This document shows, in pieces, positions 1-4,823 of a stretch of DNA of 5,657 bases. Numbering within the stretch: position 1 is the first letter of the stretch; each line of letters starts with the position of its first letter. The stretch spans positions 1 to 5,657 of the forward strand of contig JAUUYK010000077.1 of NCBI GenBank assembly GCA_030588285.1, in the 5' to 3' direction. The stretch is from Kiritimatiellales bacterium (GTDB lineage Bacteria > Verrucomicrobiota > Kiritimatiellia > Kiritimatiellales > Pontiellaceae). Under the pieces are notes generated by a model. That model saw only the letters and a list, made by a program, of their open reading frames with translations. It had not been told where the DNA came from and did no database searches. Made by a program: the position numbers and the translations under genes.

Positions 1-107
1 ACCCCTTGGCGCGAGCTTACGACCTCAAAAAAGTCGCGAATACCCGAGCGCGGAATATTGCGGACGGTTTTGGCAATACGGCTACGGAGAGACTTTGAGG
101 CGTTCAT
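1..107 (-). CDS. PLP-dependent class I/II aminotransferase, N-terminal fragment
   Basis: Only the first 35 codons lie in the window; the frame is open to the edge. It begins ATG at 107, and the visible protein contains the stretch RNIPRSGIRDFFEVV (residues 16-30). This Ser-Gly-Ile-Arg-x-Phe-Phe N-terminus is typical of fold-type I aminotransferases of the AlaT/PatA/AspC type, which usually continue into a motif such as ISLGxGEPDF. The PLP lysine and other catalytic residues lie outside the window, so substrate (alanine, aspartate or aromatic amino acids) cannot be judged. A GGGGGA ribosome-binding site at 113-118 sits 5 nt before the start, inside the end of the upstream regulator gene. The start overlaps that gene by 26 bp in another frame, which implies translational coupling and a shared operon. 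The enzyme would act in the cytoplasm, and its expression is probably controlled by the adjacent Lrp protein. The family call rests on a short fragment plus the neighbour. Confidence 0.72.
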   Translation of the reverse strand, partial: MNASKSLRSRIAKTVRNIPRSGIRDFFEVVSSRQG

Positions 108-561
108 CGGCTTCCCCCGTCTGCATGAGTATGCCGTTGTGTTTGTAGGTCTTCATCATGAAATGCGTCGCGGTTGAGGTGATTCCCGGCATAATGGCCA
201 GTTTTTCGCTTACAAAGCCAGCGGCCTCATGCATCGTCCGGCCTTTTATAAAGAGGAGCAAATCAAATGTGCCTGACATTAAATAGACCGACTCTACCTC
301 GGGGAATTGGCTGATACGGTTGGCAATACGATCGAAACCGCCGTCGCTCTCCGGCGTGATCTTTACCTCAATCACGGTCGTAACGAGCGAAGTATCGAGT
401 TTTTCTTCATTCACGATGGCCTGATACGCGCAAATTACCCCGTTCTTTTCATAGTCGGCAATTTTCTGTTTCACCTCGTCAACGGATAGCCCGAGTAGTT
501 TCGCCAGGTTTTCCGGTGTTTCGAGTGCATTCTGTTTCAATAGGTTCAGCAGTTCATTCAT
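82..561 (-). CDS. Lrp/AsnC family transcriptional regulator (AlaR/YugG-like)
   Basis: A 159-residue cytoplasmic DNA-binding regulator of usual family length. Residues about 1-50 form the winged helix-turn-helix (LAKLLGLSVDEVKQKI at 19-34, then the wing around NGVICAYQAIV). Residues about 60-138 form the RAM/Lrp_AsnC ligand-binding domain, with FPEVESVYLMSGTFDL (86-101) carrying the conserved glycine G97 and a C-terminal THFMMKTYKHNG. The block from FPEV to YKHNG is close to what I recall of B. subtilis AlaR (YugG), an activator of its own operon with aminotransferase AlaT. The next gene here is also an aminotransferase, overlapping by 26 bp, so regulation of that operon in response to an amino acid such as alanine is a reasonable inference. 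The start ATG at 561 has an AGAGG site 8 nt upstream. A strong terminator at 629-658 insulates the gene from the upstream barrel gene, so it needs its own promoter within 562-628; I see no convincing -35/-10 pair there. Confidence 0.93.
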   Translation of the reverse strand: MNELLNLLKQNALETPENLAKLLGLSVDEVKQKIADYEKNGVICAYQAIVNEEKLDTSLVTTVIEVKITPESDGGFDRIANRISQFPEVESVYLMSGTFDLLLFIKGRTMHEAAGFVSEKLAIMPGITSTATHFMMKTYKHNGILMQTGEADERLKVSP

Positions 562-628
562 GGCTTTGACCTCTTTTAGTTTTCAAAATTTATGCGAGTT
601 TAGCGATTCATCGGCTTTCGACCAAACC

Positions 629-658
629 AAAAAAAACGCCCCGGAGTGCGGGACGTTT
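629..658 (-). terminator. Intrinsic terminator of the outer-membrane protein gene
   Basis: Read on the minus strand, AACGTCCCG pairs with CGGGGCGTT (one G-U pair, one extra A-U pair at the base) around a CACTC loop. It is followed directly by eight T residues (629-636 on the plus strand). It lies 21 bp after the stop codon of the barrel gene and before the Lrp gene, separating the two transcription units. Confidence 0.93.
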
Positions 659-679
659 GCTTAAGCGTTTAGCGCTCGA

Positions 680-1516
680 TTAAAAATCGTATGCAATGTT
701 CACGCCGCCCCAGAGTTTTTTGTTGTTCTCATAGCGGTCCTTCGCTGCATTGTTGATTGCACCGCCATCGAGAAAGGTGTAGGTCACGTTTGCCGATGCG
801 GTCAGGTTTTCGAAGATTTCGTAGCTCACGTTACCGTAAAAGTTGAAATCGTTGAATCCTTTATCCTTATTGCCACCCCAGTAGTAGTCGTTATACGAGG
901 TGTTTCCCCAACCGGCAGAAGCGCCACCTTCAACCCACAGGTAATCGCTTACCTGATAAGGAGCAACGATGTCGAACAACATGTAAACGCCGTGGGCCTG
1001 ATTAACATCGCCAAACAGCGTGAACGACGGAATGACATAATCGCGCAGGCTCAGTAACGAGGCTTTACCAAAAACTTCAGTGGTGGATTTATAGTTAACA
1101 CCTGTTGTTCCCGAAGGATCAACTAGGCGATCGCCATTGGCAGGATAGTTGTAGTTGATCAATCCAACATCAAAAACCACATCGTTGAAATCGAGCGGAA
1201 TCGTGTACGCCAACGAAACATCCATTTCAGAAAAGTCATTCTGACTTCCGACGGAGCTCTTACCGAGGTCGTAGTTTCCCCAAACATTGACACTGAAACC
1301 GTGACTGGAGGCCGTAATCTGCGATTGCATTACAAAATCATTATTACGAACTTGTCCACGCCATACATGGGCTGAAACCAAAGCCACTTCGGCGGTTACT
1401 TCTGTTGCCGAGGAATTATTGGCAGGAGCCTGACCAACCATAACGACATCGCATTGTGCCACAGCAAAACCTGCAACCATCACAGCTGCCATACCCATTG
1501 TCATCAATTTCTTCAT
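680..1516 (-). CDS. TorF-like outer-membrane beta-barrel protein (putative porin)
   Basis: A 278-residue exported protein. I chose the ATG at 1516 because it has a strong GAGAGGAG site 7 nt upstream and opens a classical signal peptide: MKK, a hydrophobic core to about residue 17, and cleavage after AVA (residue 20). The longer frame to 1567 would add 17 residues ahead of the signal and has no ribosome-binding site. The mature part consists of alternating hydrophobic and polar strands rich in Tyr, Trp, Asn and Gly, with no internal hydrophobic helix, and ends in Phe (AYDF), the usual outer-membrane assembly signal. VALVSAHVWRGQ (44-55), GFSVNVWGNYDLG (73-85), a strand ending in YNYPANGD (122-129) and STTEVFGKASL (144-154) resemble the TorF/Gcw_chp barrel family (TIGR02001). 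The cargo is unknown. The single mature cysteine (C22) follows the cleavage site. The gene appears monocistronic, with its own promoter, leader and terminator. The envelope role is confident; the exact family is less so. Confidence 0.82.
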   Translation of the reverse strand: MKKLMTMGMAAVMVAGFAVAQCDVVMVGQAPANNSSATEVTAEVALVSAHVWRGQVRNNDFVMQSQITASSHGFSVNVWGNYDLGKSSVGSQNDFSEMDVSLAYTIPLDFNDVVFDVGLINYNYPANGDRLVDPSGTTGVNYKSTTEVFGKASLLSLRDYVIPSFTLFGDVNQAHGVYMLFDIVAPYQVSDYLWVEGGASAGWGNTSYNDYYWGGNKDKGFNDFNFYGNVSYEIFENLTASANVTYTFLDGGAINNAAKDRYENNKKLWGGVNIAYDF

Positions 1517-1521
1517 CCCAA

Positions 1522-1531
1522 CACTCCTCTC
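1522..1531 (-). promoter_or_regulatory. Strong ribosome-binding site fixing the barrel-protein start
   Basis: The minus strand reads GAGAGGAGTG, with the AGGAG core 7 nt before the ATG at 1516. No comparable site precedes the in-frame ATG at 1567. This and the signal peptide it exposes decide the start in favour of the 278-residue product. Confidence 0.88.
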
Positions 1532-1597
1532 AGTTAACCACATAAAACAAATCACCTGCACGTCCAACGCAACAGTTGAAAAAACGTGTGTCTAACA

Positions 1598-1622
1598 TTG
1601 CAGTTGCCCCACGGGGTTGCAA
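1598..1622 (-). other. Stem-loop near the 5' end of the barrel-gene leader
   Basis: On the minus strand TTGCA and TGCAA form an outer 5-bp stem enclosing a CCC/GGG inner stem, giving an interrupted hairpin. An alternative pairing, TTGC with GCAA plus CCC with GGG, is also possible. The predicted transcription start at about 1620 would place this hairpin at the extreme 5' end of a roughly 100-nt leader, a position where hairpins stabilise some outer-membrane-protein mRNAs such as ompA. The pairing is visible in the sequence; the function is inference. Confidence 0.4.
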
Positions 1623-1626
1623 TTTA

Positions 1627-1655
1627 ATTCTAAACCAATATTGACGGATCGTCGA
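1627..1655 (-). promoter_or_regulatory. Candidate sigma70-type promoter of the barrel gene
   Basis: On the minus strand the -35-like TCGACG (1650-1655; 4 of 6 to TTGACA) is separated by exactly 17 nt from the -10 TAGAAT (1627-1632; 5 of 6 to TATAAT). Predicted initiation at about 1620 gives a leader of about 105 nt before the ATG at 1516. I found no strong terminator between metG and this site, so read-through from metG could also contribute. Confidence 0.5.
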
Positions 1656-1707
1656 GTGCCGCAAAAAGTCCATTAAACAAAGGTTTTTTACCCGTTGTTA
1701 AACCGTC

Positions 1708-3687
1708 CTATTTCACCGCCGCGCCAGCCCCTAAATCCCCCTCAACCGTCACCAGTTTAAGGTCATCGCCAAGGGAGGCCGCGAGCAACATGCCCTCCGA
1801 TTTTACCCCACGTAATTTTGCCGGTTTAAGATTCGCCACCACGACAATGGTTTTCCCGACCAATTCTTCTGGGGTGTAGTGCTCGGCAATTCCCGCGACG
1901 AGCTGGCGTTTTTCATCGCCCAAATCGCCCTGCAGTTTGAGCAATTTATCTGCCCCGTCGATTTTTTCCGCTTCAAGCACCACGGCGGTTTTTAGATTTA
2001 CCGCTATCACCTGATCGAAAGTGATCAAGCCGTCGGCCGATTTTTCAGTTTTGGGTTCCGCTTTCGGCTTCTTTTTCTTGGCCGATTTTTGATTTTCGAC
2101 CTGCTGATCTTTCGACTTTTGATCGTCCACTTTTTTAACCTCAATCCGCGGGAAAAGTGCGCCGGGTTGTGTGACGGCGGAGCCGGCGACGAGCACGCCG
2201 AACTCGGTAAGTTTACCGAGGTGCGGCACGGCATCGGCCATACCCAGCGCGGTACGCAGGGCTAGCATTTTTTCGGGCATCACGGGATAAAGCAGCGCCG
2301 CACAAACCCGCAGGCATTCAGCGGCGGTGTAGAGACAGTGTGCCACTTCCGCCTCAGCACCGTCCTGCTTAGCCAAACTCCATGGAGCGCGTTCTTGGAG
2401 AAAAACATTAATTTTCCGAACGGCCGTCATCACCATCGCCACCGAACTATCCAACTTCATATTCCCAATCATCGGGCCCATTTCATCGGCAGCCACGACC
2501 GTTTCCTTCCATAGCTTCTCTTCCAATGTGGTATCAAATTCCCCTTTCGTTGGCGCGGGCATTTTGTCGTCGCAATAGCGGCTAATCATATTCAGGACAC
2601 GGTTGGTGACGTTGCCGAGGTCATTAGCGAGGTCCGCATTATACCGTTTCACGAAAGCTTCTTCGGTGAAGGAGGCATCTTGTCCGAGGGTCATTTCGGC
2701 GATGAGGAAATAACGAAAAGCATCGACCCCGTAGGAATCGATCATATCCATCGGATCAACCACATTGCCGAGCGACTTACTCATTTTAGTGCGGCCGGTC
2801 AGCCACCACCCGTGGGCAAAGATCGATTTCGGCATTTCAACTTCCATCGCCTTGAGCATCGTCGGCCAATAGACCGTGTGCGTGGTGAGAATGTCTTTGC
2901 CAATCAGATGGCAGGAGCATGGCCACCACTTCTTAAACTGCTCTTCATCGCTTTTATAACCGACCGCAGAGATATAATTAATCAGCGCATCGAACCAGAC
3001 ATAGGTCACAAAATCGGTATCGAACGGCAGATCAATCCCCCACGCGAGGCGCGATTTGGGACGGGAAATACAGAGATCCTGCAAGGTCTTGGTTTTTAAA
3101 AATCCAAGGGTTTCGTTGGCGCGGAAAGCGGGCTGAATAAAGTCGGGGTGAGTTTCGATATAGTCGATGAGCCATTCCTGATATTTGCCCATGCGGAAGA
3201 AATAGTTCGATTCAACGATAGAGTCGACCTTGCGACTGCACTCGGGGCAATTCCCATCCACGAGATCCTTTTCGGTAAAGAAACGCTCGCAACCCACGCA
3301 ATACCAGCCCTCGTATTCGGCCTTATAGATTTCGTCTTTATCGAATAACTCCTGCAACGTTTCCTGAACCACCTTTTTATGGCGGATTTCAGTGGTCCGA
3401 ATAAAGTCGTCGTTTTTAATATCGAGACGCTTCCACAGCTCCTGAAAACGAACGACGGTTTGATCGCACTGCTCCTGCGGGGTAATGCCATTGGCATCGG
3501 CGGCCTGCTGCACCTTTTGCCCATGCTCATCGGTTCCGGTCAAAAAATGAGTCGGCACATCGAGTAGGCGATGGTAGTTCGCCAGCACGTCGGCGAGAAT
3601 AGTCGTGTAGGAATGGCCGATATGCGGTTTATCGTTCACATAGTAGATCGGCGTAGTTACATAGTACTTCGATGGGGCTTTGCTCAT
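1708..3687 (-). CDS. metG: Methionyl-tRNA synthetase with C-terminal tRNA-binding domain
   Basis: A 659-residue cytoplasmic class I aminoacyl-tRNA synthetase that joins methionine to tRNA-Met and initiator tRNA using ATP. From the chosen start: HIGH at 22-25; a zinc knuckle with CVGC at 130-133 and CPEC at 147-150; a methionine-pocket stretch YVWFDALINY near 229-238; and KMSKS at 301-305. An alpha-helical anticodon-binding domain follows, with the APW motif at 434-436 corresponding to the anticodon-reading Pro-Trp of E. coli MetRS. A charged Lys/Glu/Gln linker spans about 517-550, and an EMAP/Trbp111-type OB-fold tRNA-binding domain spans about 555-659, which usually mediates dimerisation and tRNA affinity. 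Length is normal for MetRS with this appendage. The ATG at 3687 is preferred over the in-frame ATG at 3705 because AGGAAC lies 6 nt upstream of it, while 3705 has no ribosome-binding site. All key motifs are intact. A tRNA gene lies directly upstream in the same orientation, separated by a terminator. Confidence 0.98.
   Translation of the reverse strand: MSKAPSKYYVTTPIYYVNDKPHIGHSYTTILADVLANYHRLLDVPTHFLTGTDEHGQKVQQAADANGITPQEQCDQTVVRFQELWKRLDIKNDDFIRTTEIRHKKVVQETLQELFDKDEIYKAEYEGWYCVGCERFFTEKDLVDGNCPECSRKVDSIVESNYFFRMGKYQEWLIDYIETHPDFIQPAFRANETLGFLKTKTLQDLCISRPKSRLAWGIDLPFDTDFVTYVWFDALINYISAVGYKSDEEQFKKWWPCSCHLIGKDILTTHTVYWPTMLKAMEVEMPKSIFAHGWWLTGRTKMSKSLGNVVDPMDMIDSYGVDAFRYFLIAEMTLGQDASFTEEAFVKRYNADLANDLGNVTNRVLNMISRYCDDKMPAPTKGEFDTTLEEKLWKETVVAADEMGPMIGNMKLDSSVAMVMTAVRKINVFLQERAPWSLAKQDGAEAEVAHCLYTAAECLRVCAALLYPVMPEKMLALRTALGMADAVPHLGKLTEFGVLVAGSAVTQPGALFPRIEVKKVDDQKSKDQQVENQKSAKKKKPKAEPKTEKSADGLITFDQVIAVNLKTAVVLEAEKIDGADKLLKLQGDLGDEKRQLVAGIAEHYTPEELVGKTIVVVANLKPAKLRGVKSEGMLLAASLGDDLKLVTVEGDLGAGAAVK
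2080..2127 (-). repeat. Degenerate heptanucleotide repeat encoding the MetRS linker
   Basis: On the minus strand the linker DNA contains ATCAAAAGTCG and ATCAAAAATCG (10 of 11 identical), and GTCGAAA occurs twice. Together these give units of about seven bases of the form RTCRAAA. The products are the similar peptides DQKSK and NQKSA, followed by a run of lysines. It lies between the anticodon-binding and tRNA-binding domains, where sequence is poorly constrained. The repeat is imperfect, so simple Lys/Gln bias is an alternative explanation. Confidence 0.4.
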
Positions 3688-3693
3688 GGGATC

Positions 3694-3699
3694 GTTCCT
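3694..3699 (-). promoter_or_regulatory. Ribosome-binding site deciding the metG start
   Basis: The minus strand reads AGGAAC, ending 6 nt before the ATG at 3687. It lies inside the alternative reading frame that would start at 3705, whose own upstream region is A/T-rich with no Shine-Dalgarno match. This supports the shorter, 659-residue product, which begins MSKAPSKYYVTTPIYY, as MetRS proteins normally do. Confidence 0.75.
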
Positions 3700-3703
3700 A
3701 ATC

Positions 3704-3731
3704 ATTCAAAATTGAATCGCAGAATATTCAA
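3704..3731 (-). repeat. Overlapping inverted repeats in the metG leader
   Basis: ATTCAA occurs at 3704-3709 and 3726-3731, with its complement TTGAAT at 3712-3717 between them. In the metG transcript the middle copy can pair either with the upstream copy (6-bp stem, 8-nt loop, followed by TTTT) or with the downstream copy (5-bp stem, ATTT loop), but not both. The set ends 4 nt before the metG ribosome-binding site. The repeats are directly visible; an attenuator or translational role is speculative, and the stems are AT-rich and weak. Confidence 0.35.
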
Positions 3732-3748
3732 CAAGGCGAGGCGAATGT

Positions 3749-3833
3749 CGAAGGTTTTCCTTCGGAGTTCCTCACTTCATCTGCCCGCCAACGCTCCGTT
3801 CTCCCGCCAGAGCACGCGCCACTCCATGGCACG
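3749..3833 (-). other. Run of three hairpins in the tRNA-metG intergenic region
   Basis: Three stem-loops follow one another: CGTGCCA/TGGCGCG with loop TGGAG (3815-3833), GCTCTG/CGGAGC with a 9-nt loop (3793-3813), and a perfect CGAAGG/CCTTCG closing AAAA (3749-3764). The minus strand is strongly purine-rich here and contains TGGCGGG twice, 20 nt apart. None of the hairpins is followed by a T tract, so they are not terminators. It could be a structured metG leader, a small RNA or a dispersed REP-like element. No open reading frame in the block looks like protein. I do not recognise it as a known RNA family. Confidence 0.4.
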
Positions 3834-3874
3834 ACCCTCTCTGCGAGGACGCTTGGTTATTACGCATACATAAG

Positions 3875-3909
3875 AAAAACCCCGCTATCTTTGAAGATAA
3901 CGAGGTTTT
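3875..3909 (-). terminator. Intrinsic terminator of the tRNA gene
   Basis: On the minus strand AAAACCTCGTTATC pairs with GATAGCGGGGTTTT (two G-U pairs, no mismatches) around a short TTCAAA loop, and the T tract completes the signal. It begins 4 nt after the encoded CCA end of the tRNA, so it ends the tRNA transcript and separates it from metG. Confidence 0.9.
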
Positions 3910-3913
3910 AGAG

Positions 3914-3990
3914 TGGTGGGCCTGGAGGGACTTGAACCCACGACCAAGAGATTATGAGTCTCCTGCTCTGACCAACTGAGCTACAGGCCC
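3914..3990 (-). tRNA. tRNA with CAT anticodon, probably tRNA-Ile2 (lysidine type)
   Basis: A complete 77-nt tRNA gene including an encoded CCA (3914-3916) and discriminator A. The arms are acceptor GGGCCTG/CAGGCCC, D-arm GCTC/GAGC, anticodon stem GGAGA/TCTCT with loop CTCATAA (anticodon CAT), variable loop TGGTC, and T-arm GTGGG/CCCTC with loop TTCAAGT. CAT could mean elongator Met or Ile2. C4-G69 and C5-G68 in the acceptor, the G27-U43 wobble and the variable loop TGGTC all match my recollection of E. coli tRNA-Ile2, whose C34 is converted to lysidine by TilS so that it reads AUA. E. coli elongator tRNA-Met differs at these places. Initiator tRNA is unlikely because the 1-72 pair is a normal G-C and the anticodon stem lacks the three-G-C signature. 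There is a U50-U64 mismatch in the T-stem. A tRNA call is certain; Ile2 over Met is a good but unproven inference. Confidence 0.95.
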
Positions 3991-4013
3991 GTTTTTGTTA
4001 CAAACGGACGGTG

Positions 4014-4043
4014 AAAATACAGGAATCGATGGAGGCAAAGCAA
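4014..4043 (-). promoter_or_regulatory. Possible promoter of the tRNA gene
   Basis: The minus strand has TTGCTT (4038-4043) and TATTTT (4014-4019) with an 18-nt spacer. Initiation at about 4007 would give a short leader before the tRNA 5' end at 3990, as is common for tRNA genes. Both boxes are imperfect, but a promoter is needed here because a terminator lies just upstream. Confidence 0.35.
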
Positions 4044-4077
4044 GGGGCTTTTTGGATGTTTTATCCTTTAGCTCCTT
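4042..4077. other. Imperfect long stem-loop between the terminator and the tRNA
   Basis: AAGGGGCT (4042-4049) pairs with AGCTCCTT (4070-4077) with one mismatch, and inside this GGAT (4054-4057) pairs with ATCC (4063-4066). It lies after the stronger terminator at 4085-4116. It could be a back-up transcription stop or chance pairing; no minus-strand T tract follows it. Confidence 0.25.
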
Positions 4078-4084
4078 TTGACAC

Positions 4085-4116
4085 AAAAAAAACGACTCCT
4101 CGAGGGAGCCGCTTTT
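4085..4116 (-). terminator. Intrinsic terminator of the secreted-protein gene
   Basis: On the minus strand CGGCTCC pairs with GGAGTCG (one G-U pair) around a CTCGA loop. It is followed by eight T residues (4085-4092) and preceded by AAAA that can extend the stem. It lies 26 bp after the stop codon of the gene at 4143-4742. Confidence 0.92.
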
Positions 4117-4142
4117 ATCAATTTAAAGACCCCTAATTAGTT

Positions 4143-4742
4143 TTAGCGGTTTGAACGAATTGCTGCGGGGATGGCCGCTTTGAAGGCAGATCCATCCGCT
4201 TTACCAACAACATTCCCGTCTCTATCGAAGAGCGTTTTCGGTCCGAGTTCGCGAATGACAGCGATGCCTTTTTCCGAAAGGCTCCGACCCGAGCGGGTAT
4301 CGATGATTTTTCCATCCTTATCCGAAATAACAACCACATAGGTTTCATAGGAACCGCCGACGTTTATGTTGCCAGAGGTGCGACCCAGCGAATAGGTAGG
4401 GCTGGTGTATTCGAAGGTGTTGTCATTTTCTTTGGTGAAGTTAAATTCGCCTTTCTGCACATCAATGATGCCGAAATATCCGGTGTGAATTTGCTTGCCA
4501 ATCACATAGAGCTCGGCAGAAACCGGATCGGTCCAAGGCTGCCCACTGGATTTACGAACTTTCACACGAACCGAGATTTGCTCCGTTTTGGCTTCGCCAT
4601 CCCGTCCGGCGCCGATATTTATTTTTTTGCGTTTTGTTGATACATCGATATCAACCCGCAATGGAAATTTGGTTTGAGCACTTGAAGCCATAACAGAACC
4701 GAGAACCGCGATACAAATCAAACTCTTTACTGACACTTTCAT
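4143..4742 (-). CDS. Secreted hypothetical protein with two D-x-D-G motifs
   Basis: A 199-residue exported protein that I do not recognise. The N-terminus MKVSVKSLICIAVLGSVMA is a Sec signal peptide, with probable cleavage after SSA at residue 22, so the mature product should be periplasmic or extracellular. No further membrane segment follows, and the only cysteine lies inside the signal, so it is not a lipoprotein. The mature part looks beta-rich, with alternating Val/Ile strands around 55-63, 77-95 and 132-139. Two similar segments near the C-terminus, DKDGKIIDTRSG (141-152) and DRDGNVVGKADG (173-184), suggest an internal repeat. The start ATG at 4742 has a GGGAGA site 6 nt upstream. The gene has its own promoter at 4771-4799 and terminator at 4085-4116, so it is probably transcribed alone. 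Expression as a real protein is well supported; function is unknown. Confidence 0.8.
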   Translation of the reverse strand: MKVSVKSLICIAVLGSVMASSAQTKFPLRVDIDVSTKRKKINIGAGRDGEAKTEQISVRVKVRKSSGQPWTDPVSAELYVIGKQIHTGYFGIIDVQKGEFNFTKENDNTFEYTSPTYSLGRTSGNINVGGSYETYVVVISDKDGKIIDTRSGRSLSEKGIAVIRELGPKTLFDRDGNVVGKADGSAFKAAIPAAIRSNR

Positions 4743-4770
4743 GATAAATCTCCCTTATACAATTTTGATC

Positions 4771-4799
4771 TTTATAAAATACTTTCCATTCGTGAGCAA
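4771..4799 (-). promoter_or_regulatory. Candidate promoter of the secreted-protein gene
   Basis: On the minus strand TTGCTC (4794-4799) is followed after exactly 17 nt by TATAAA (4771-4776; 5 of 6 to the -10 consensus). This gives initiation at about 4764 and a leader of about 22 nt carrying the GGGAGA ribosome-binding site. It lies just after the stop codon of the 3D-domain gene, where no strong terminator is visible, so some read-through is possible. Confidence 0.5.
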
Positions 4800-4823
4800 T
4801 ACAAATGCCTTATGAACCTGCAT

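Noticed and set aside
1448..1465. Possible lipobox (V-A-Q-C) at the end of the barrel protein's signal peptide
   Set aside because: Glutamine at the -1 position is not accepted in the usual lipobox, and AVA at 18-20 gives a better ordinary cleavage site one residue before it.
1678..1707. Possible metG terminator directly after the stop codon
   Set aside because: GGTTT and AAACC can pair, but the stem is short, the spacing is poor and only broken T runs follow. I could not support a terminator here.
3688..3705. Upstream metG start giving a 665-residue protein
   Set aside because: No Shine-Dalgarno site precedes the ATG at 3705, and the AGGAAC site falls inside the extra codons. MetRS proteins normally start close to the shorter version.
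3571..3873. Plus-strand open frame of 100 codons crossing the metG 5' end and the intergenic block
   Set aside because: Most of it is antisense to the conserved N-terminus of MetRS. It has no recognisable domain, no good ribosome-binding site, and a low-complexity Arg/Ser-rich translation.
4078..4083. Plus-strand TTGACA matching a consensus -35 box
   Set aside because: No -10-like hexamer lies 16-18 nt downstream, where a terminator hairpin is found instead, and no plus-strand gene follows.
4803..4823. Weak stem AATGC/GCATT after the 3D-domain stop codon as a terminator
   Set aside because: Only five AT-rich pairs with an 11-nt loop and no real T tract; not comparable with the three good terminators in the window.
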